From Rhodococcus sp. 1163 (GTDB lineage: Bacteria; Actinomycetota; Actinomycetes; Mycobacteriales; Mycobacteriaceae): 64,000 nucleotides of DNA. Positions within the stretch are counted from its first letter, which is position 1. The number at the start of each line of letters is the position of its first letter. The stretch is from contig NZ_MKKX01000033.1 of assembly GCF_002091985.1 (NCBI RefSeq), forward strand, positions 248,001-312,000. The letters run 5' to 3'. Shown here in pieces: positions 8,834 through 19,111 of this stretch. The translations under genes and the position numbers were made by a program. The notes under the pieces were generated by a model, which was given only the letters and a program-made list of their open reading frames with translations, was not told the DNA's origin and did no database searches.

Positions 8834-9817
8834 CTAAGCGACGCCGTTGAAGAGGCTTGTCACCGAACCGTTTTCGAAGACCTCGCGGATGGTGCGAGCA
8901 AGCAGCGGAGCGATGGACAGCACGGTGAGCGTGTCGAAGCGCTTGTCTTCGCTGATCGGGAGGGTGTTGGTGACGACAACTTCCTTTGCCCCGCATTCTG
9001 CGAGACGTTCGGCGGCAGGGCTGCTGAGGACGCCGTGGGTGGCTGCGATGACGACGTCACCGGCTCCGGCTTCCTTGAGCACCTTCACGGCTCCGGCGAT
9101 CGTTCCACCGGTGTCGATCATGTCATCGATCAGAATGCAGGTGCGTCCTTCGACGTCTCCGACGACGCGGTTCGACTTGACCTGGTTGGGCACCAACGGG
9201 TCACGCGTCTTGTGAATGAATGCCAGCGGTCCGCCGCCGAAGCTGTCGGCCCACTTCTCGGCGACGCGAACGCGTCCTGAGTCAGGGGAGACGACGGTGA
9301 TGTGTTCGAGGCTGTACTTGCTGCGGATGTGCTCGGCCAACTGACTGTGCGCGTGCATGTGGTCGACGGGGCCGTCGAAGAAGCCTTGAATCTGATCGGT
9401 GTGCAGGTCGACCGTGATGATGCGATCGGCGCCGGCGGTCTTGAGAAGATCGGCGACCAGGCGCGCGGAGATGGGCTCGCGTCCGCGGTGCTTCTTGTCC
9501 TGACGGGCGTACGGGTAGAACGGCAGAATTGCGGTGATGCGTTTGGCTGATCCGCGCTTGAGCGCGTCGATCATGATCAACTGTTCCATCAACCAGGTGT
9601 TGAGCGGGAACGGGTGGCTCTGCAGAACGAAGGCGTCGGATCCGCGGACCGATTCCTCGAAGCGAACAAAGATCTCACCGTTGGCGAAGTCACGTGCCGT
9701 TTGCGGGGTAAGGCCGATTCCCAGCTCCTTCGCCACCTGCTCGGCCAGCTCTGGATGTGCTCGACCCGCGAAGAGCATGAGGTTCTTCTGGTTGTCGATC
9801 CAATTGGGGGTGGTCAC
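8834..9817 (-). CDS. prs: Ribose-phosphate pyrophosphokinase
   Basis: Prs makes PRPP from ribose-5-phosphate and ATP for nucleotide, His, Trp and cell-wall arabinan synthesis. The 327-residue protein shows the ATP loop in [20 protein letters not shown] sequence, [16 protein letters not shown], the [12 protein letters not shown] metal site, and the PRPP loop [13 protein letters not shown]. The GTG start at 9817 overlaps the glmU stop by four bases (GTGA), so glmU and prs are translationally coupled, as in M. tuberculosis. Confidence 0.96.
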   Translation of the reverse strand: MTTPNWIDNQKNLMLFAGRAHPELAEQVAKELGIGLTPQTARDFANGEIFVRFEESVRGSDAFVLQSHPFPLNTWLMEQLIMIDALKRGSAKRITAILPFYPYARQDKKHRGREPISARLVADLLKTAGADRIITVDLHTDQIQGFFDGPVDHMHAHSQLAEHIRSKYSLEHITVVSPDSGRVRVAEKWADSFGGGPLAFIHKTRDPLVPNQVKSNRVVGDVEGRTCILIDDMIDTGGTIAGAVKVLKEAGAGDVVIAATHGVLSSPAAERLAECGAKEVVVTNTLPISEDKRFDTLTVLSIAPLLARTIREVFENGSVTSLFNGVA

Positions 9818-11298
9818 TGCTGTTCGCCATCCTTTGATTCGTGCGCGTTTGTCGACTTGGCAGCCACAGCCCGAACTGCAGCTTCCGCCGCTGCCGTTCC
9901 TGGCCGTTTTTTCTCGACCCAGCCCTCGATGTTGCGCTGGGAACCCGCAGAGACGGCGAGCGCCCCCGGGGGTACATCGTGTCGGAGCACTGTTCCAGCT
10001 CCGGTGTAGGCCCCGTCGCCTACTCGGACCGGGGCGACGAACATGTTGTCCGACCCCGTCCGGACGTGCGAACCGACGACGGTGCGGTTCTTGTCGACGC
10101 CGTCGTAGTTCACGAAAACGCTCGATGCGCCGATGTTGGAGTACTCACCGATGGTCGCGTCGCCGACGTACGTCAGGTGCGGAACCTTCGAGTGGTTTCC
10201 GATCGTCGAATTCTTGGTTTCGACGAAGGTTCCCACCTTGGCGCCGTTACCGATATCGGATCCTGGACGTAAGTATGCGAACGGTCCAACAGTGGCACCG
10301 GAGCCGATGGTCGCGAGATCGGCTTGGGTGCGTACCACCGACGCGCGCTCGCCGACGACGACGTCGCGAAGTGTGGAGTCGGGTCCGATGACGGAGTCCT
10401 CGCCGATGTGAGTGCTTCCCAACAACTGCACGCCGGGTTCGAGGCGGACGTCCGCGCCGAGAGTGACATCGACGTCGATCCAGGTAGTGGCGGGATCGAC
10501 GACGGTGACGCCCGCGCGCATGTGTCGTTCGATGATGTGGCGATTGAAGATTGCGGTGACGCGGGCGAGCTGAACTCGGTCGTTGACACCCAGAACCAGG
10601 TCCGGATCTGCGAGCTGAGTGCCGTAGACCGCCAGGCCGCTGTTCTTGCTGATCTTGACCACGTCGGTCAGGTACAGCTCGTGCTGAGCATTCTGGGTGC
10701 TCAGTTTGCCCAGTGCAGTCCGCAGTGCGACGGCATCGAACGCGTAGACCCCGGAATTGACCTCGTCGATTCGAACCTGTGCCGGGCTCGCGTCGGCATG
10801 CTCGACGATTTCGGCTACTTCACCGTCTTCGGTACGTACGATTCGGCCGTATCCGTTGGCGTCGGCGGGCACGAATGTGAGGACCGTCGCTGCGGCTGGT
10901 TTGGGTGCGCTCAGGTGCTCGTCGAGCAACGCTTTGAGGGTGTGGCCGTCGAGCAGGGGCACGTCGGCGGCTGTGACGAGGACGGTGCCCTCGAAGTCGT
11001 CCGGTAGTGAACGTAAGCCGCACTGCACTGCGTGGCCGGTACCGAGTTGTTCGTCCTGAACGGCGGTGGAGATGGTGCGTCCGAGCTCGACACTCAACTC
11101 GTCGACCGATTCCGTAACTCGCTCACGATCGTGCCCGACGACGGTGACCAGGTGGTCGGGCCCTAGGTCGGCAGCGGCATGCAGAGCGTGGGCAAGCATC
11201 GTGCGACCGGCGAGGGGGTGGAGGACTTTGGGAGTCTTGGACCGCATCCGGGTGCCTGCTCCCGCTGCGAGAACGACCACGGCGGTGTGCAACGGCAA
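9814..11298 (-). CDS. glmU: Bifunctional GlmU (GlcN-1-P acetyltransferase / GlcNAc-1-P uridyltransferase)
   Basis: GlmU makes UDP-GlcNAc for peptidoglycan and lipoglycan synthesis. The N-terminal uridyltransferase begins [25 protein letters not shown]; the C-terminal left-handed beta-helix has hexapeptide repeats and [24 protein letters not shown]. The TTG at 11298 has AAGGAG five bases upstream and gives 494 residues, matching the family. The open frame continues upstream through tRNA-Gln and is not coding there. It overlaps prs. Confidence 0.96.
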   Translation of the reverse strand: MPLHTAVVVLAAGAGTRMRSKTPKVLHPLAGRTMLAHALHAAADLGPDHLVTVVGHDRERVTESVDELSVELGRTISTAVQDEQLGTGHAVQCGLRSLPDDFEGTVLVTAADVPLLDGHTLKALLDEHLSAPKPAAATVLTFVPADANGYGRIVRTEDGEVAEIVEHADASPAQVRIDEVNSGVYAFDAVALRTALGKLSTQNAQHELYLTDVVKISKNSGLAVYGTQLADPDLVLGVNDRVQLARVTAIFNRHIIERHMRAGVTVVDPATTWIDVDVTLGADVRLEPGVQLLGSTHIGEDSVIGPDSTLRDVVVGERASVVRTQADLATIGSGATVGPFAYLRPGSDIGNGAKVGTFVETKNSTIGNHSKVPHLTYVGDATIGEYSNIGASSVFVNYDGVDKNRTVVGSHVRTGSDNMFVAPVRVGDGAYTGAGTVLRHDVPPGALAVSAGSQRNIEGWVEKKRPGTAAAEAAVRAVAAKSTNAHESKDGEQQ

Positions 11299-11348
11299 CT
11301 GAGCTCCTTGCGAATTGCTGGTTACTTTCTCGACAGAAATTCTTCTCG

Positions 11349-11419
11349 CTCCGCCGCCAGGACTCGAACCTGAACTATCTGAACCAAAATCAGAGGTGCT
11401 GCCATTACACCACGGCGGA
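11349..11419 (-). tRNA. tRNA-Gln (anticodon UUG)
   Basis: On the minus strand the acceptor arms TCCGCCG (11413-11419) and CGGCGGA (11350-11356) pair perfectly. The anticodon stem TCTGA/TCAGA encloses the loop TTTTGGT with anticodon TTG, and the T-arm contains GTTCGA. No CCA is encoded. It lies about 50 bases upstream of glmU, the expected actinobacterial location. Confidence 0.95.
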
Positions 11420-11612
11420 TCGTGGACCAGCGGTTTCTCCGGAGACCGAAGACCTTTGTGAATCAGGTCTACAGCCGCAGTTCTCCCACCGAGCGCAACG
11501 AGTCTCGCATGAACGGTAGTTGCCAGTCGAACCGCGCCCAAAATTGACCACTAGGCTGGCCCAACGAGGCTCCTTGCAAGCAAGCGAGCGAAGAATTTCG
11601 GTGGGAGGCATT

Positions 11613-12242
11613 TTGTCCGAACCCGAGCGGGTACCGCGCGTCCGTATGACGGGGACGCAGCGACGTGAGCAGTTGATCGAGATCGGGAGGTCCCTTTTCG
11701 CCGAGCGCGGATACGAGGCGACATCGGTTGAAGAAATCGCAGGTCGGGCACATGTGTCCAAGCCTGTCGTGTACGAGCACTTCGGCGGGAAAGAGGGCCT
11801 GTATGCGGTGATCGTGGATCGAGAGATGTCGACGCTGCTGCAGATGATCACGTCTTCGCTCGAACAGAATCGCTCCCGAGTCCGCGTCGAGCGAGTCGCT
11901 CTGGCCCTGCTTACTTATGTGGAGGAGCGCACGGACGGCTTCCGAATCTTGGTTCGGGACTCACCGGTCGCCGCGGTGGCCGATGGCAAGTACTCCTCGT
12001 TGTTGAACGATGCGGTGTCTCAGGTGGGCCACATTTTGGCCGGGGACTTCGCACGGCGCGGGTTCGATGCCGGGTTTGCTCCCTTGTATGCCCAAGCGCT
12101 GGTCGGAATGGTCTCGATGACGGCGCAGTGGTGGCTCGACGTTCGAGAACCTTCGAAAGAAGTTGTTGCGGCCCACGTTGTCAACTTGTGTTGGAACGGA
12201 TTGACCAATCTGGAGGCTGCGCCGCAATTGGGCGGCAAATGA
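11613..12242 (+). CDS. TetR-family regulator (Rv1019-like)
   Basis: The 209-residue protein has a TetR N-terminal helix-turn-helix: RREQLIEIGRSLFAERGYEATSV, then EEIAGRAHVSKPVVYEHFGGKEGLY. The C-terminal ligand-binding region is helical. TTG at 11613 has GGGAGG just upstream and removes an unsupported 31-residue extension. Position and orientation between glmU and mfd match Rv1019 of M. tuberculosis. Ligand and targets cannot be read from the sequence. Confidence 0.9.
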   Translation: MSEPERVPRVRMTGTQRREQLIEIGRSLFAERGYEATSVEEIAGRAHVSKPVVYEHFGGKEGLYAVIVDREMSTLLQMITSSLEQNRSRVRVERVALALLTYVEERTDGFRILVRDSPVAAVADGKYSSLLNDAVSQVGHILAGDFARRGFDAGFAPLYAQALVGMVSMTAQWWLDVREPSKEVVAAHVVNLCWNGLTNLEAAPQLGGK

Positions 12243-12258
12243 GCGGTCGATTTTCGCA

Positions 12259-12281
12259 CTACCGCTCGAAAGAGCGGGTAG
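12259..12281 (+). terminator. GAAA-tetraloop hairpin after the TetR gene
   Basis: CTACCGCTC pairs with GAGCGGGTAG around a GAAA tetraloop, with one bulged G. It lies 17 bases after the TetR stop and could terminate that transcript. No long T-run follows. Confidence 0.5.
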
Positions 12282-12430
12282 GGTCAAATTTGCAGCACTG
12301 AGAGTTACGTCACAGGTGCTGGATTTACAGGTTCGGACCGTTAGCAAGTTGACCGAGGCGAGAAAACCACTGGATGGTACCGTTCGCAGCATTGCGCAAT
12401 GGCAGTCCCAGTATTCCTAAGGCGGATCCA

Positions 12431-13069
12431 ATGGTCAGACAGGCCCGCGCTGAGATTACTCGCGATACGGTGTTGTCCGGTGCAGCGAACGTGTTTCTGC
12501 GTCTCGGCTACGCGAACGCGAGTCTCAGCGAAATCATCTCTCAATCACAGGTCACCAAGGGTGCTCTCTACTTCCACTTCGGGTCGAAGGAAGAACTCGC
12601 GCGTGCTGTGATCGACGAGGGCAACGCCAGGCTCACCGCCGCGTGCCTGCAGTTCAACGACGGCCGCATCCCGGCCCTCGAAGCTGCCATCGGCATCTCC
12701 TACATCGTGGTGGACATGTCGGTCACCGACCCCATGGTCTCGGCGATGATGCGTCTGAGCCACCAGATAGGTGACTACAGCGGCACCAAGGGCAATGTCA
12801 TGGCCGGGTGGAGCGTCGCGTTCGATGCACTTGCAGCCAAGGCGATCAAGCAGGGTGATATCGATCCGGATGCGGACCCGAACACCATCGGGTCTCTCGT
12901 TCTCGAGATCCTCACCGGAGTGCACATGGTGGCCGTCGCTACCGGGACCACCGAGGAGTTGCCCTCACGCATGGAGCGCCTCTGGTACTACCTGCTTCCC
13001 TCGCTCGTCACGGCAGGCAAGCTCGACTACTTCCGCGAATTTGCAGCACGACGGGTCATCCGGCACTAG
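12431..13069 (+). CDS. TetR-family regulator resembling gamma-butyrolactone receptors (ScbR/ArpA type)
   Basis: The 212-residue protein starts [20 protein letters not shown]. Its helix-turn-helix, [20 protein letters not shown] then [13 protein letters not shown], closely resembles the ScbR/ArpA gamma-butyrolactone receptor family of Streptomyces. The C-terminal half is longer and more divergent, so the ligand may not be a butyrolactone. The ATG at 12431 has AAGGCGG upstream. No AfsA-type synthase is in the window. It lies between the Rv1019-like gene and mfd, where M. tuberculosis has no second regulator. Confidence 0.85.
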   Translation: MVRQARAEITRDTVLSGAANVFLRLGYANASLSEIISQSQVTKGALYFHFGSKEELARAVIDEGNARLTAACLQFNDGRIPALEAAIGISYIVVDMSVTDPMVSAMMRLSHQIGDYSGTKGNVMAGWSVAFDALAAKAIKQGDIDPDADPNTIGSLVLEILTGVHMVAVATGTTEELPSRMERLWYYLLPSLVTAGKLDYFREFAARRVIRH

Positions 13070-13221
13070 CTCCGACGGCTCGGTGGGCCTGCCCAGCCGT
13101 CGACGGGTCGGTCTGCTCCCATAGAATTGGCCGCGACCGCCGGTTTGCTCGTTCGCCAACATCTTGGTGCACTTTCCAACCGGGCTGCCTTCGTGTCGTC
13201 CTTCGTTCAGGAGCCCTGCTG

Positions 13222-16200
13222 TTGTCTTCCGATTCTTCGCTTCACCTGTCGGGCGTCGCGCGCGTCGCTCTGGCAGATTCCGCTTTGATGACCGTGAGCG
13301 AGGCCGTCGGGACTGCGGAATACACGCTCGTCGCGCCGAACTCCTCACGCCCGTTCGTCGCTGCCGCGATAGCGCAGCAGGCGCAGGTGCTCGTCGTCAC
13401 CGCCACGGGACGTGAAGCGGACGATCTCACCGCTGAACTCGGCCAGATGTTCGGCGACTCGGTGGCGCAGTTTCCGTCGTGGGAGACCTTGCCGCACGAG
13501 CGGCTCTCGCCCAGCGCGGACACCGTCGGCCGCAGACTCGAAGTGCTGCGTCGGCTCGCGCGGCCGGACGACCAGGATTACGGCCCACCTCTCCAAGTGA
13601 TCGTCACCACGGTGCGATCGCTCGTTCAGCCGATGGCCCCGGGGCTCGGCGAGATCGAGCCGATCGGATTGAAGGTGGGCGTCGAGATCGATTTCGACGG
13701 CCTGATCCACCGACTCGTCGAGTTGGCGTACTCGCGTGTGGACATGGTCGGCAAACGCGGCGAATTCGCCGTCCGTGGTGGCATCCTCGACATCTTCTCC
13801 CCGACGGCCGATCATCCGGTGCGTGTCGAGTTCTGGGGTGACGAGGTCACCGAACTCCGCGCGTTCTCCGTGGCCGATCAGCGCTCCCTGCCCGATGTCG
13901 TCATCGAGTCGGTCATCGCACCGCCCTGCCGTGAATTGATTCTTACTCAGGACGTCCGCGATCGTGCGGCGGCGCTCGCCGGTGACAATCAGGCCGATGC
14001 GGCCCTGGTAGAGATGTTGGACAAGATGTCTGCCGGGGTACCGGTGGAAGGCATGGAAGCGTTGCTTCCGCTGCTGCAGCCCGGTGAACTCGAGCTACTG
14101 GCCGATGTGCTGCCGAAGGGTGCGCACGTCCTGCTGTGCGATCCAGAGCGAATCCGCACGCGTGCAACAGATTTGGTCCGTACCGGGCAGGAGTTCCTCG
14201 AAGCGTCGTGGACGGCGGCGTCCGTGGGTGGAGCAGCACCGCTCGACACCGCCACCGTGGACACCAGCAGCCTGGGCGGGACGAGTCTCGACCTCGGAGC
14301 GTCCGCTTACCGTTCGCTACGCCAGATCCGCGAATCCGCGCAGGCGCTCGGTCGGCCGTGGTGGACCATCAGTCCACTGGCTTCGGGCAGCGAGACCGAG
14401 GTCGAATTGGCTGTCGAGACCGTCCCCGAGGTCCGGGGTTCGGAGGAGTTGCTCACCGGACTCTTTGCCATGCTCCGAGCGCATGTGTCCACCGGCGGTC
14501 GCGCCGTCATCGCCGTCGCGGGCGCGGGAACCGCAACGCGTATCATCGAGCGGCTCGGCGAGGCCGAAGTGCCCGCTGTCGCAATAGATTCGGGTTCCGA
14601 ACCGTTGCCCGACGTCGTGAGCGTCCTGTGTGCCTCTCTCCACGCCGGACTGATCCTGCCCGACGCGAAGCTCGTGATCGTCACCGAAAGCGACCTGACG
14701 GGTAACCGCGTTGCCGCCGCCGAGGGCCGAAAGCTACCGGCCAAGAGGCGAAATCAGGTCGACCCGCTTGCATTGAAGGCCGGCGACAGTGTCGTGCACG
14801 ATCAGCACGGTATCGGCCGATTCGTCGAAATGGTCGAGCGGACGATCGGTGGAGCGCGCCGCGAATACCTCGTCGTGGAGTATGCACCCAGCAAGAGGGG
14901 GCACCCGGGCGATCGATTGTTCGTGCCGATGGATTCCCTGGATCAGCTCTCCCGCTATGTCGGCGGGGAAATGCCGTCGCTGAGCAAGCTCGGTGGTTCG
15001 GACTGGTCGAACACGAAACGCAAGGCGCGCAAGGCTGTTCGAGAGATCGCCGGAGAGCTGGTGCAGCTGTATGCGGCTCGTCAGGCGGCGCCGGGCCACG
15101 CTTTCGGCCCCGATACTCCATGGCAGCGTGAAATGGAGGATGCCTTCGCGTTCACCGAGACGATGGACCAGATGACGGCCATCACCGACGTCAAGGCCGA
15201 CATGGAGAAGCCGGTCCCGATGGATCGTGTCATCCTCGGCGACGTCGGTTACGGCAAGACCGAGATCGCCGTTCGTGCCGCCTTCAAAGCCGTTCAAGAC
15301 GGCAAGCAGGTCGCCATCCTCGTGCCGACCACCCTGCTGGCACAGCAACATCTACAGACCTTCACCGAGCGCATGGCGGCCTTCCCGGTGACGGTCAAAG
15401 GGCTCTCGCGCTTCACCCACGGCTCGGACTCGAAGCAGGTCATGGCCGGGCTCGCCGACGGGACGGTCGATATCGTCGTCGGTACTCACCGGTTGCTGCA
15501 GACCGGAGTGGCGTGGAAAGACCTGGGGCTGGTCATCGTCGACGAGGAACAGCGATTCGGCGTCGAGCACAAAGAGCACATCAAGTCCCTGCGTACGCAT
15601 GTGGATGTCCTGACCATGTCGGCGACACCGATTCCTCGTACTCTGGAGATGAGCCTGGCCGGCATTCGCGAGATGTCGACCATTCTGACTCCGCCGGAAG
15701 AGCGTCACCCAGTACTCACCTATGTGGGCGCCTACAACGACAAGCAGGTCGCTGCGGCGATCAGACGCGAACTGCTCCGTGACGGTCAGGTCTTCTTCGT
15801 GCATAACCGAGTCAGTTCGATCGACAAGGCAGCCAAGAAGATTCGTGACCTCGTACCGGAAGCTCGGGTGTCCACCGCGCACGGTCAGATGAACGAGGAG
15901 ACGCTCGAGCGAACCGTGCAGGGATTCTGGGAACGTGAAACGGACGTACTCGTCTGCACCACCATCATCGAAACCGGACTCGATATCTCGAATGCGAACA
16001 CCCTGATCGTCGAACGCAGTGATTCGCTGGGGCTTTCGCAGTTGCACCAGCTTCGTGGTCGGGTCGGGCGTAGTCGCGAACGTGGCTACGCGTACTTCCT
16101 GTATCCGCCCGAGAAGCCTCTCACCGAGACTGCGTACGACCGTCTGTCCACCATCTCGCAGAACTCCGACCTCGGTGCCGGTATGGCCGTGGCGATGAAG

Positions 16201-16860
16201 GACCTCGAAATTCGCGGTGCCGGTAACGTTCTCGGCGCCGAACAGTCCGGCCACGTGGCAGGTGTCGGTTTCGACCTGTACGTCAGATTGGTCGGTGAAG
16301 CTGTCGAGGCCTATCGCGCAGCTGCTGACGGCAAGCCCATCACCACCGACGAGGCCCCCAAGGAAGTTCGGATCGACCTGCCCGTCGACGCCAACATTCC
16401 GCCGGACTACGTCACCAGTGATCGACTTCGTCTCGAGGCCTATCGGAAGTTGGCCGCTGCTGCGGATTCCGAAGGCATCAATGCCGTCATCGAGGAGTTG
16501 GTGGATCGCTACGGCCCGCTGCCCGAGGAGGTCGGCAGGCTCGTTTCCGTCGCGAAGCTGCGGCTTATCGCCAAGGAATACAACCTCACCGACGTCAATG
16601 TCGCTGGTACGCAGGTCAAGTTGGCGCCGATGGATCTTCCCGATTCCAAGCAGATCCGGCTCAAGCGTCTCTACCCGAGCGCGCAGTACCGCGCGAGCAC
16701 CGGCGTCGTACAGCTGCCACTACCGCGCGTCGAAGGTGGGGGAGTCGGGGCGGCCAGGGTTCGTGACGTCGAATTGGTGCAGTTCATTGCCGACCTGATT
16801 CTTTCGCTCGACAGTAAGCCGTCTCGATCGGTTCTGTTGGAGCACACTGTGGGCGTGTGA
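13222..16860 (+). CDS. mfd: Transcription-repair coupling factor Mfd
   Basis: Mfd displaces RNA polymerase stalled at DNA damage and recruits UvrA. The 1212-residue protein has the UvrB-like N-terminal module ([20 protein letters not shown]), the RNA-polymerase-interaction domain beginning [16 protein letters not shown], RecG-like helicase motifs with Walker [10 protein letters not shown] (about residues 673-681) and DEEQ in the next motif, [17 protein letters not shown], and the C-terminal TRCF domain. TTG at 13222 with GGAG upstream is the supported start. It overlaps mazG by one base. Confidence 0.96.
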   Translation: MSSDSSLHLSGVARVALADSALMTVSEAVGTAEYTLVAPNSSRPFVAAAIAQQAQVLVVTATGREADDLTAELGQMFGDSVAQFPSWETLPHERLSPSADTVGRRLEVLRRLARPDDQDYGPPLQVIVTTVRSLVQPMAPGLGEIEPIGLKVGVEIDFDGLIHRLVELAYSRVDMVGKRGEFAVRGGILDIFSPTADHPVRVEFWGDEVTELRAFSVADQRSLPDVVIESVIAPPCRELILTQDVRDRAAALAGDNQADAALVEMLDKMSAGVPVEGMEALLPLLQPGELELLADVLPKGAHVLLCDPERIRTRATDLVRTGQEFLEASWTAASVGGAAPLDTATVDTSSLGGTSLDLGASAYRSLRQIRESAQALGRPWWTISPLASGSETEVELAVETVPEVRGSEELLTGLFAMLRAHVSTGGRAVIAVAGAGTATRIIERLGEAEVPAVAIDSGSEPLPDVVSVLCASLHAGLILPDAKLVIVTESDLTGNRVAAAEGRKLPAKRRNQVDPLALKAGDSVVHDQHGIGRFVEMVERTIGGARREYLVVEYAPSKRGHPGDRLFVPMDSLDQLSRYVGGEMPSLSKLGGSDWSNTKRKARKAVREIAGELVQLYAARQAAPGHAFGPDTPWQREMEDAFAFTETMDQMTAITDVKADMEKPVPMDRVILGDVGYGKTEIAVRAAFKAVQDGKQVAILVPTTLLAQQHLQTFTERMAAFPVTVKGLSRFTHGSDSKQVMAGLADGTVDIVVGTHRLLQTGVAWKDLGLVIVDEEQRFGVEHKEHIKSLRTHVDVLTMSATPIPRTLEMSLAGIREMSTILTPPEERHPVLTYVGAYNDKQVAAAIRRELLRDGQVFFVHNRVSSIDKAAKKIRDLVPEARVSTAHGQMNEETLERTVQGFWERETDVLVCTTIIETGLDISNANTLIVERSDSLGLSQLHQLRGRVGRSRERGYAYFLYPPEKPLTETAYDRLSTISQNSDLGAGMAVAMKDLEIRGAGNVLGAEQSGHVAGVGFDLYVRLVGEAVEAYRAAADGKPITTDEAPKEVRIDLPVDANIPPDYVTSDRLRLEAYRKLAAAADSEGINAVIEELVDRYGPLPEEVGRLVSVAKLRLIAKEYNLTDVNVAGTQVKLAPMDLPDSKQIRLKRLYPSAQYRASTGVVQLPLPRVEGGGVGAARVRDVELVQFIADLILSLDSKPSRSVLLEHTVGV

Positions 16861-17774
16861 TGACGGTAGTCCTGCTTGATCCGACCCGGCCCGGTCAAGT
16901 TCCCGCGGCAGCCGTCGAATTCCTCAGTGGGGTAGTCGAATTCACCGAGGAAGTGCCCGTCGGTATTCGGTGGCTGTTCGCCGGAACCGCACGTGCCGAC
17001 GACTCCGGCGGTGTGCTCGTCAGCACCGATCCGCGTAATGGTGATGTCCTCGAGCGTATTCGGCGCGGTGACCGGGTTATTGCCTCCCCGAAACTACCCG
17101 GTGACGATCTCATCGCAGCAGTCGTTCTGATGGACCGACTCCGAACGATCGGGGGCTGGGAAGCGCAACAGACGCATGCCTCGTTGAGCGGCTACCTCCT
17201 CGAGGAAACCTACGAGTTGCTCGACGCAATTCACAGCGGGAACCTCGTGGATCTGAAGGAAGAATTGGGCGATCTCCTGTTGCAGGTCTTGTTCCATTCG
17301 AGGATCGCTCAGGACACAGAACACGGCGGCTTCGACGTCGACGATGTCGCTGCCGGTCTGGTCGCAAAGCTGACACACCGCACACCCCACCTGACCGACG
17401 GCTCGACGGGACCCATCGACGTCGCGACTCAGGAACGAGCGTGGGAGGAACGCAAGGCGGCGGAGAAGGCGCGAGGATCATGCCTCGACGGCATCGCGAT
17501 GGCTCAGCCCGCGCTTGCATTGACGCAGAAGATCATTGCGCGCGCATCCAAGGCCGGCCTCCCGAACGAGCTGGTGCCCGACGACCTGCGAACAGTGCAC
17601 ATCGGTCTCGATCACAGCAGTGGGGGCGAGAGTGCGGAAGATCTGCTCCGCCGTCGGGTGCTGGAGTTCGCCGAGCGCATCCGTTCTGCCGAAGTGTCGG
17701 CCAAGGATCGCGGGGCTGTTCCCGGGCAGCTCTCCGCGATCGAGTGGATCGAAAACTGGGGTCTGCGGGCGTAA
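16860..17774 (+). CDS. mazG: Nucleoside triphosphate pyrophosphohydrolase MazG
   Basis: MazG hydrolyses NTPs, including oxidised ones, to NMP and pyrophosphate. The MazG domain is in the middle: SGYLLEETYELLDAIHSGN, then DLKEELGDLLLQVLFHSRIA, with the EExxE and ExxD metal motifs. The N-terminal 85 or so residues and the C-terminal extension match the mycobacterial form. The ATG at 16860 overlaps the mfd TGA; a GTG one codon earlier is also possible. The mfd-mazG pair is conserved in mycobacteria. Confidence 0.93.
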   Translation: MTVVLLDPTRPGQVPAAAVEFLSGVVEFTEEVPVGIRWLFAGTARADDSGGVLVSTDPRNGDVLERIRRGDRVIASPKLPGDDLIAAVVLMDRLRTIGGWEAQQTHASLSGYLLEETYELLDAIHSGNLVDLKEELGDLLLQVLFHSRIAQDTEHGGFDVDDVAAGLVAKLTHRTPHLTDGSTGPIDVATQERAWEERKAAEKARGSCLDGIAMAQPALALTQKIIARASKAGLPNELVPDDLRTVHIGLDHSSGGESAEDLLRRRVLEFAERIRSAEVSAKDRGAVPGQLSAIEWIENWGLRA

Positions 17775-17793
17775 CTTTGCACCGCACTCCCAA

Positions 17794-17842
17794 CTTGAAT
17801 GGCGCACTCGAACTATTTGATCGTATGAATGTGCCATTCAAG
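17794..17842. terminator. Long inverted repeat between convergent mazG and efeB
   Basis: Arms 17794-17806 and 17830-17842 match at 12 of 13 positions (core TTGAATGGC/GCCATTCAA) around a 23-base loop. It lies exactly between the converging mazG and efeB stop codons, which suits a bidirectional terminator, although the loop is unusually long and the stem AT-rich for this genome. Confidence 0.45.
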
Positions 17843-17845
17843 CGG

Positions 17846-19111
17846 TTATGCAAACAGCGTGGAACCCCAGTACTCCGATTCCCCGAGCCCCGGTGGGCAC
17901 GCGAACACCGCGGAGCCGACGTGCTGGATGTACTCGTTGAGTAGGTCTGTTCGCGCCAGTGCGAGTTGCAGCGGCACGAACTGGGTCAACGGGTCACGGC
18001 AGTACGCGATGAAGAACAGTCCGGCGTCGAGGTGCCCGAAACCGTCGGAACCGTCGGTGAAGTTGTAACCGCGCCGCAGGATCTGGATGCCGCCGAGTTC
18101 TTCCTTGGACGCCAGCCGGACGTGTGCGTCGGCGTCGATCAGGGGGCCGTCGGGACCTTTCGAATCGAGGTCGAGCGCATCGAATTCGTCGGTCAGGCCC
18201 AGTGGTGCGCCGGTTCCCTTGCTACGCCCGATGACTCGCTCTTGCTCTTTGAGTGTCGTGCGGTCCCAGGACTCGATGAGCATACGGATTCTTCGGGCAA
18301 CGAGGTACGAGCCGCCACCCATCCAGGCCTGGTCGTCGGCAGGATCGACCCAGACGTTCTCGTCCAGCATCTGCGGATCTTCGGCTTTGAGGTTGGCAGT
18401 TCCGTCTTTGAAGCCGAACAGGTTTCGTGGTGTGGCCTGAGTTGTCGACGTCGACGAGGTGCGTCCGAAACCGAGTTGCGACCACTTGACGGACACCGTC
18501 CCGAATCCGACGCGAGCCAAGTTGCGAATGGCGTGCACGGCAACCTGCGGATCGTTGGCGCATGCCTGAATACACAGGTCGCCGCCCGATCGCGCAGGAT
18601 CGAGGTTGTCGGCGGGGAAGTGCTGGAGGTCGGCCAACGATGCGGGCTTTTTGTCCGCGAGACCGAACCGATCGAACAACCCCGGACCGAATCCGATGGT
18701 CAATGTCAGTGATGAGGCGGCGAGCCCGAGGGCTTCGCCGGTGTCGGACGGCGGCTTGTACTCGCCTGCCCCGACGGCGCCGTCCTCGAACGTCTCTTCG
18801 CCCTTGGTCAGTCGCTCGGCCATATCCGTCCACTTGCGGAGAAGTGCGACGAACTCCTCGCGCGAGTCGGTGGTGATGTCGAAGGCGACGAAGTGCATGC
18901 GGTCCTGTGCGGGCGTGACGATGCCTGCCTGATGGTCACCGCGGAATTCGACGACGTCGGACGTCGGGGACTCGGAGCCGGTTGCTGTTGCGTTGCCTGC
19001 GATGGCCCCGACTCCGACAAGCGCGGCCCCCGCCCCGACGGCACCGAAGAGGCGCCGTCGGGAGAAGCCGGAGGCGGCCGGCCCTGTGCTCTTACTGTCC
19101 TGCGACGACAC
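17846..19111 (-). CDS. efeB: Tat-exported DyP-type haem peroxidase EfeB
   Basis: EfeB is the haem peroxidase partner of the EfeUOB iron importer, thought to act outside the membrane in iron oxidation or haem-iron release. The 421-residue protein starts with a Tat signal (FSRRRLFGAVGAGAALVGVG). DyP hallmarks follow: the GFKDGTANL loop with its catalytic Asp, the His in DPQVAVHAIRNL as likely proximal ligand, and the conserved Arg in LVARRIRM. The GTG at 19111 lies inside the end of efeO (20-base overlap), pointing to coupled translation. It is the last gene of efeUOB. Confidence 0.93.
   Translation of the reverse strand: MSSQDSKSTGPAASGFSRRRLFGAVGAGAALVGVGAIAGNATATGSESPTSDVVEFRGDHQAGIVTPAQDRMHFVAFDITTDSREEFVALLRKWTDMAERLTKGEETFEDGAVGAGEYKPPSDTGEALGLAASSLTLTIGFGPGLFDRFGLADKKPASLADLQHFPADNLDPARSGGDLCIQACANDPQVAVHAIRNLARVGFGTVSVKWSQLGFGRTSSTSTTQATPRNLFGFKDGTANLKAEDPQMLDENVWVDPADDQAWMGGGSYLVARRIRMLIESWDRTTLKEQERVIGRSKGTGAPLGLTDEFDALDLDSKGPDGPLIDADAHVRLASKEELGGIQILRRGYNFTDGSDGFGHLDAGLFFIAYCRDPLTQFVPLQLALARTDLLNEYIQHVGSAVFACPPGLGESEYWGSTLFA

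Noticed and set aside
11299..11541. GlmU extended upstream by 81 codons
   Set aside because: The extension runs through the tRNA-Gln gene; the TTG at 11298 has a good ribosome-binding site and gives the family length.
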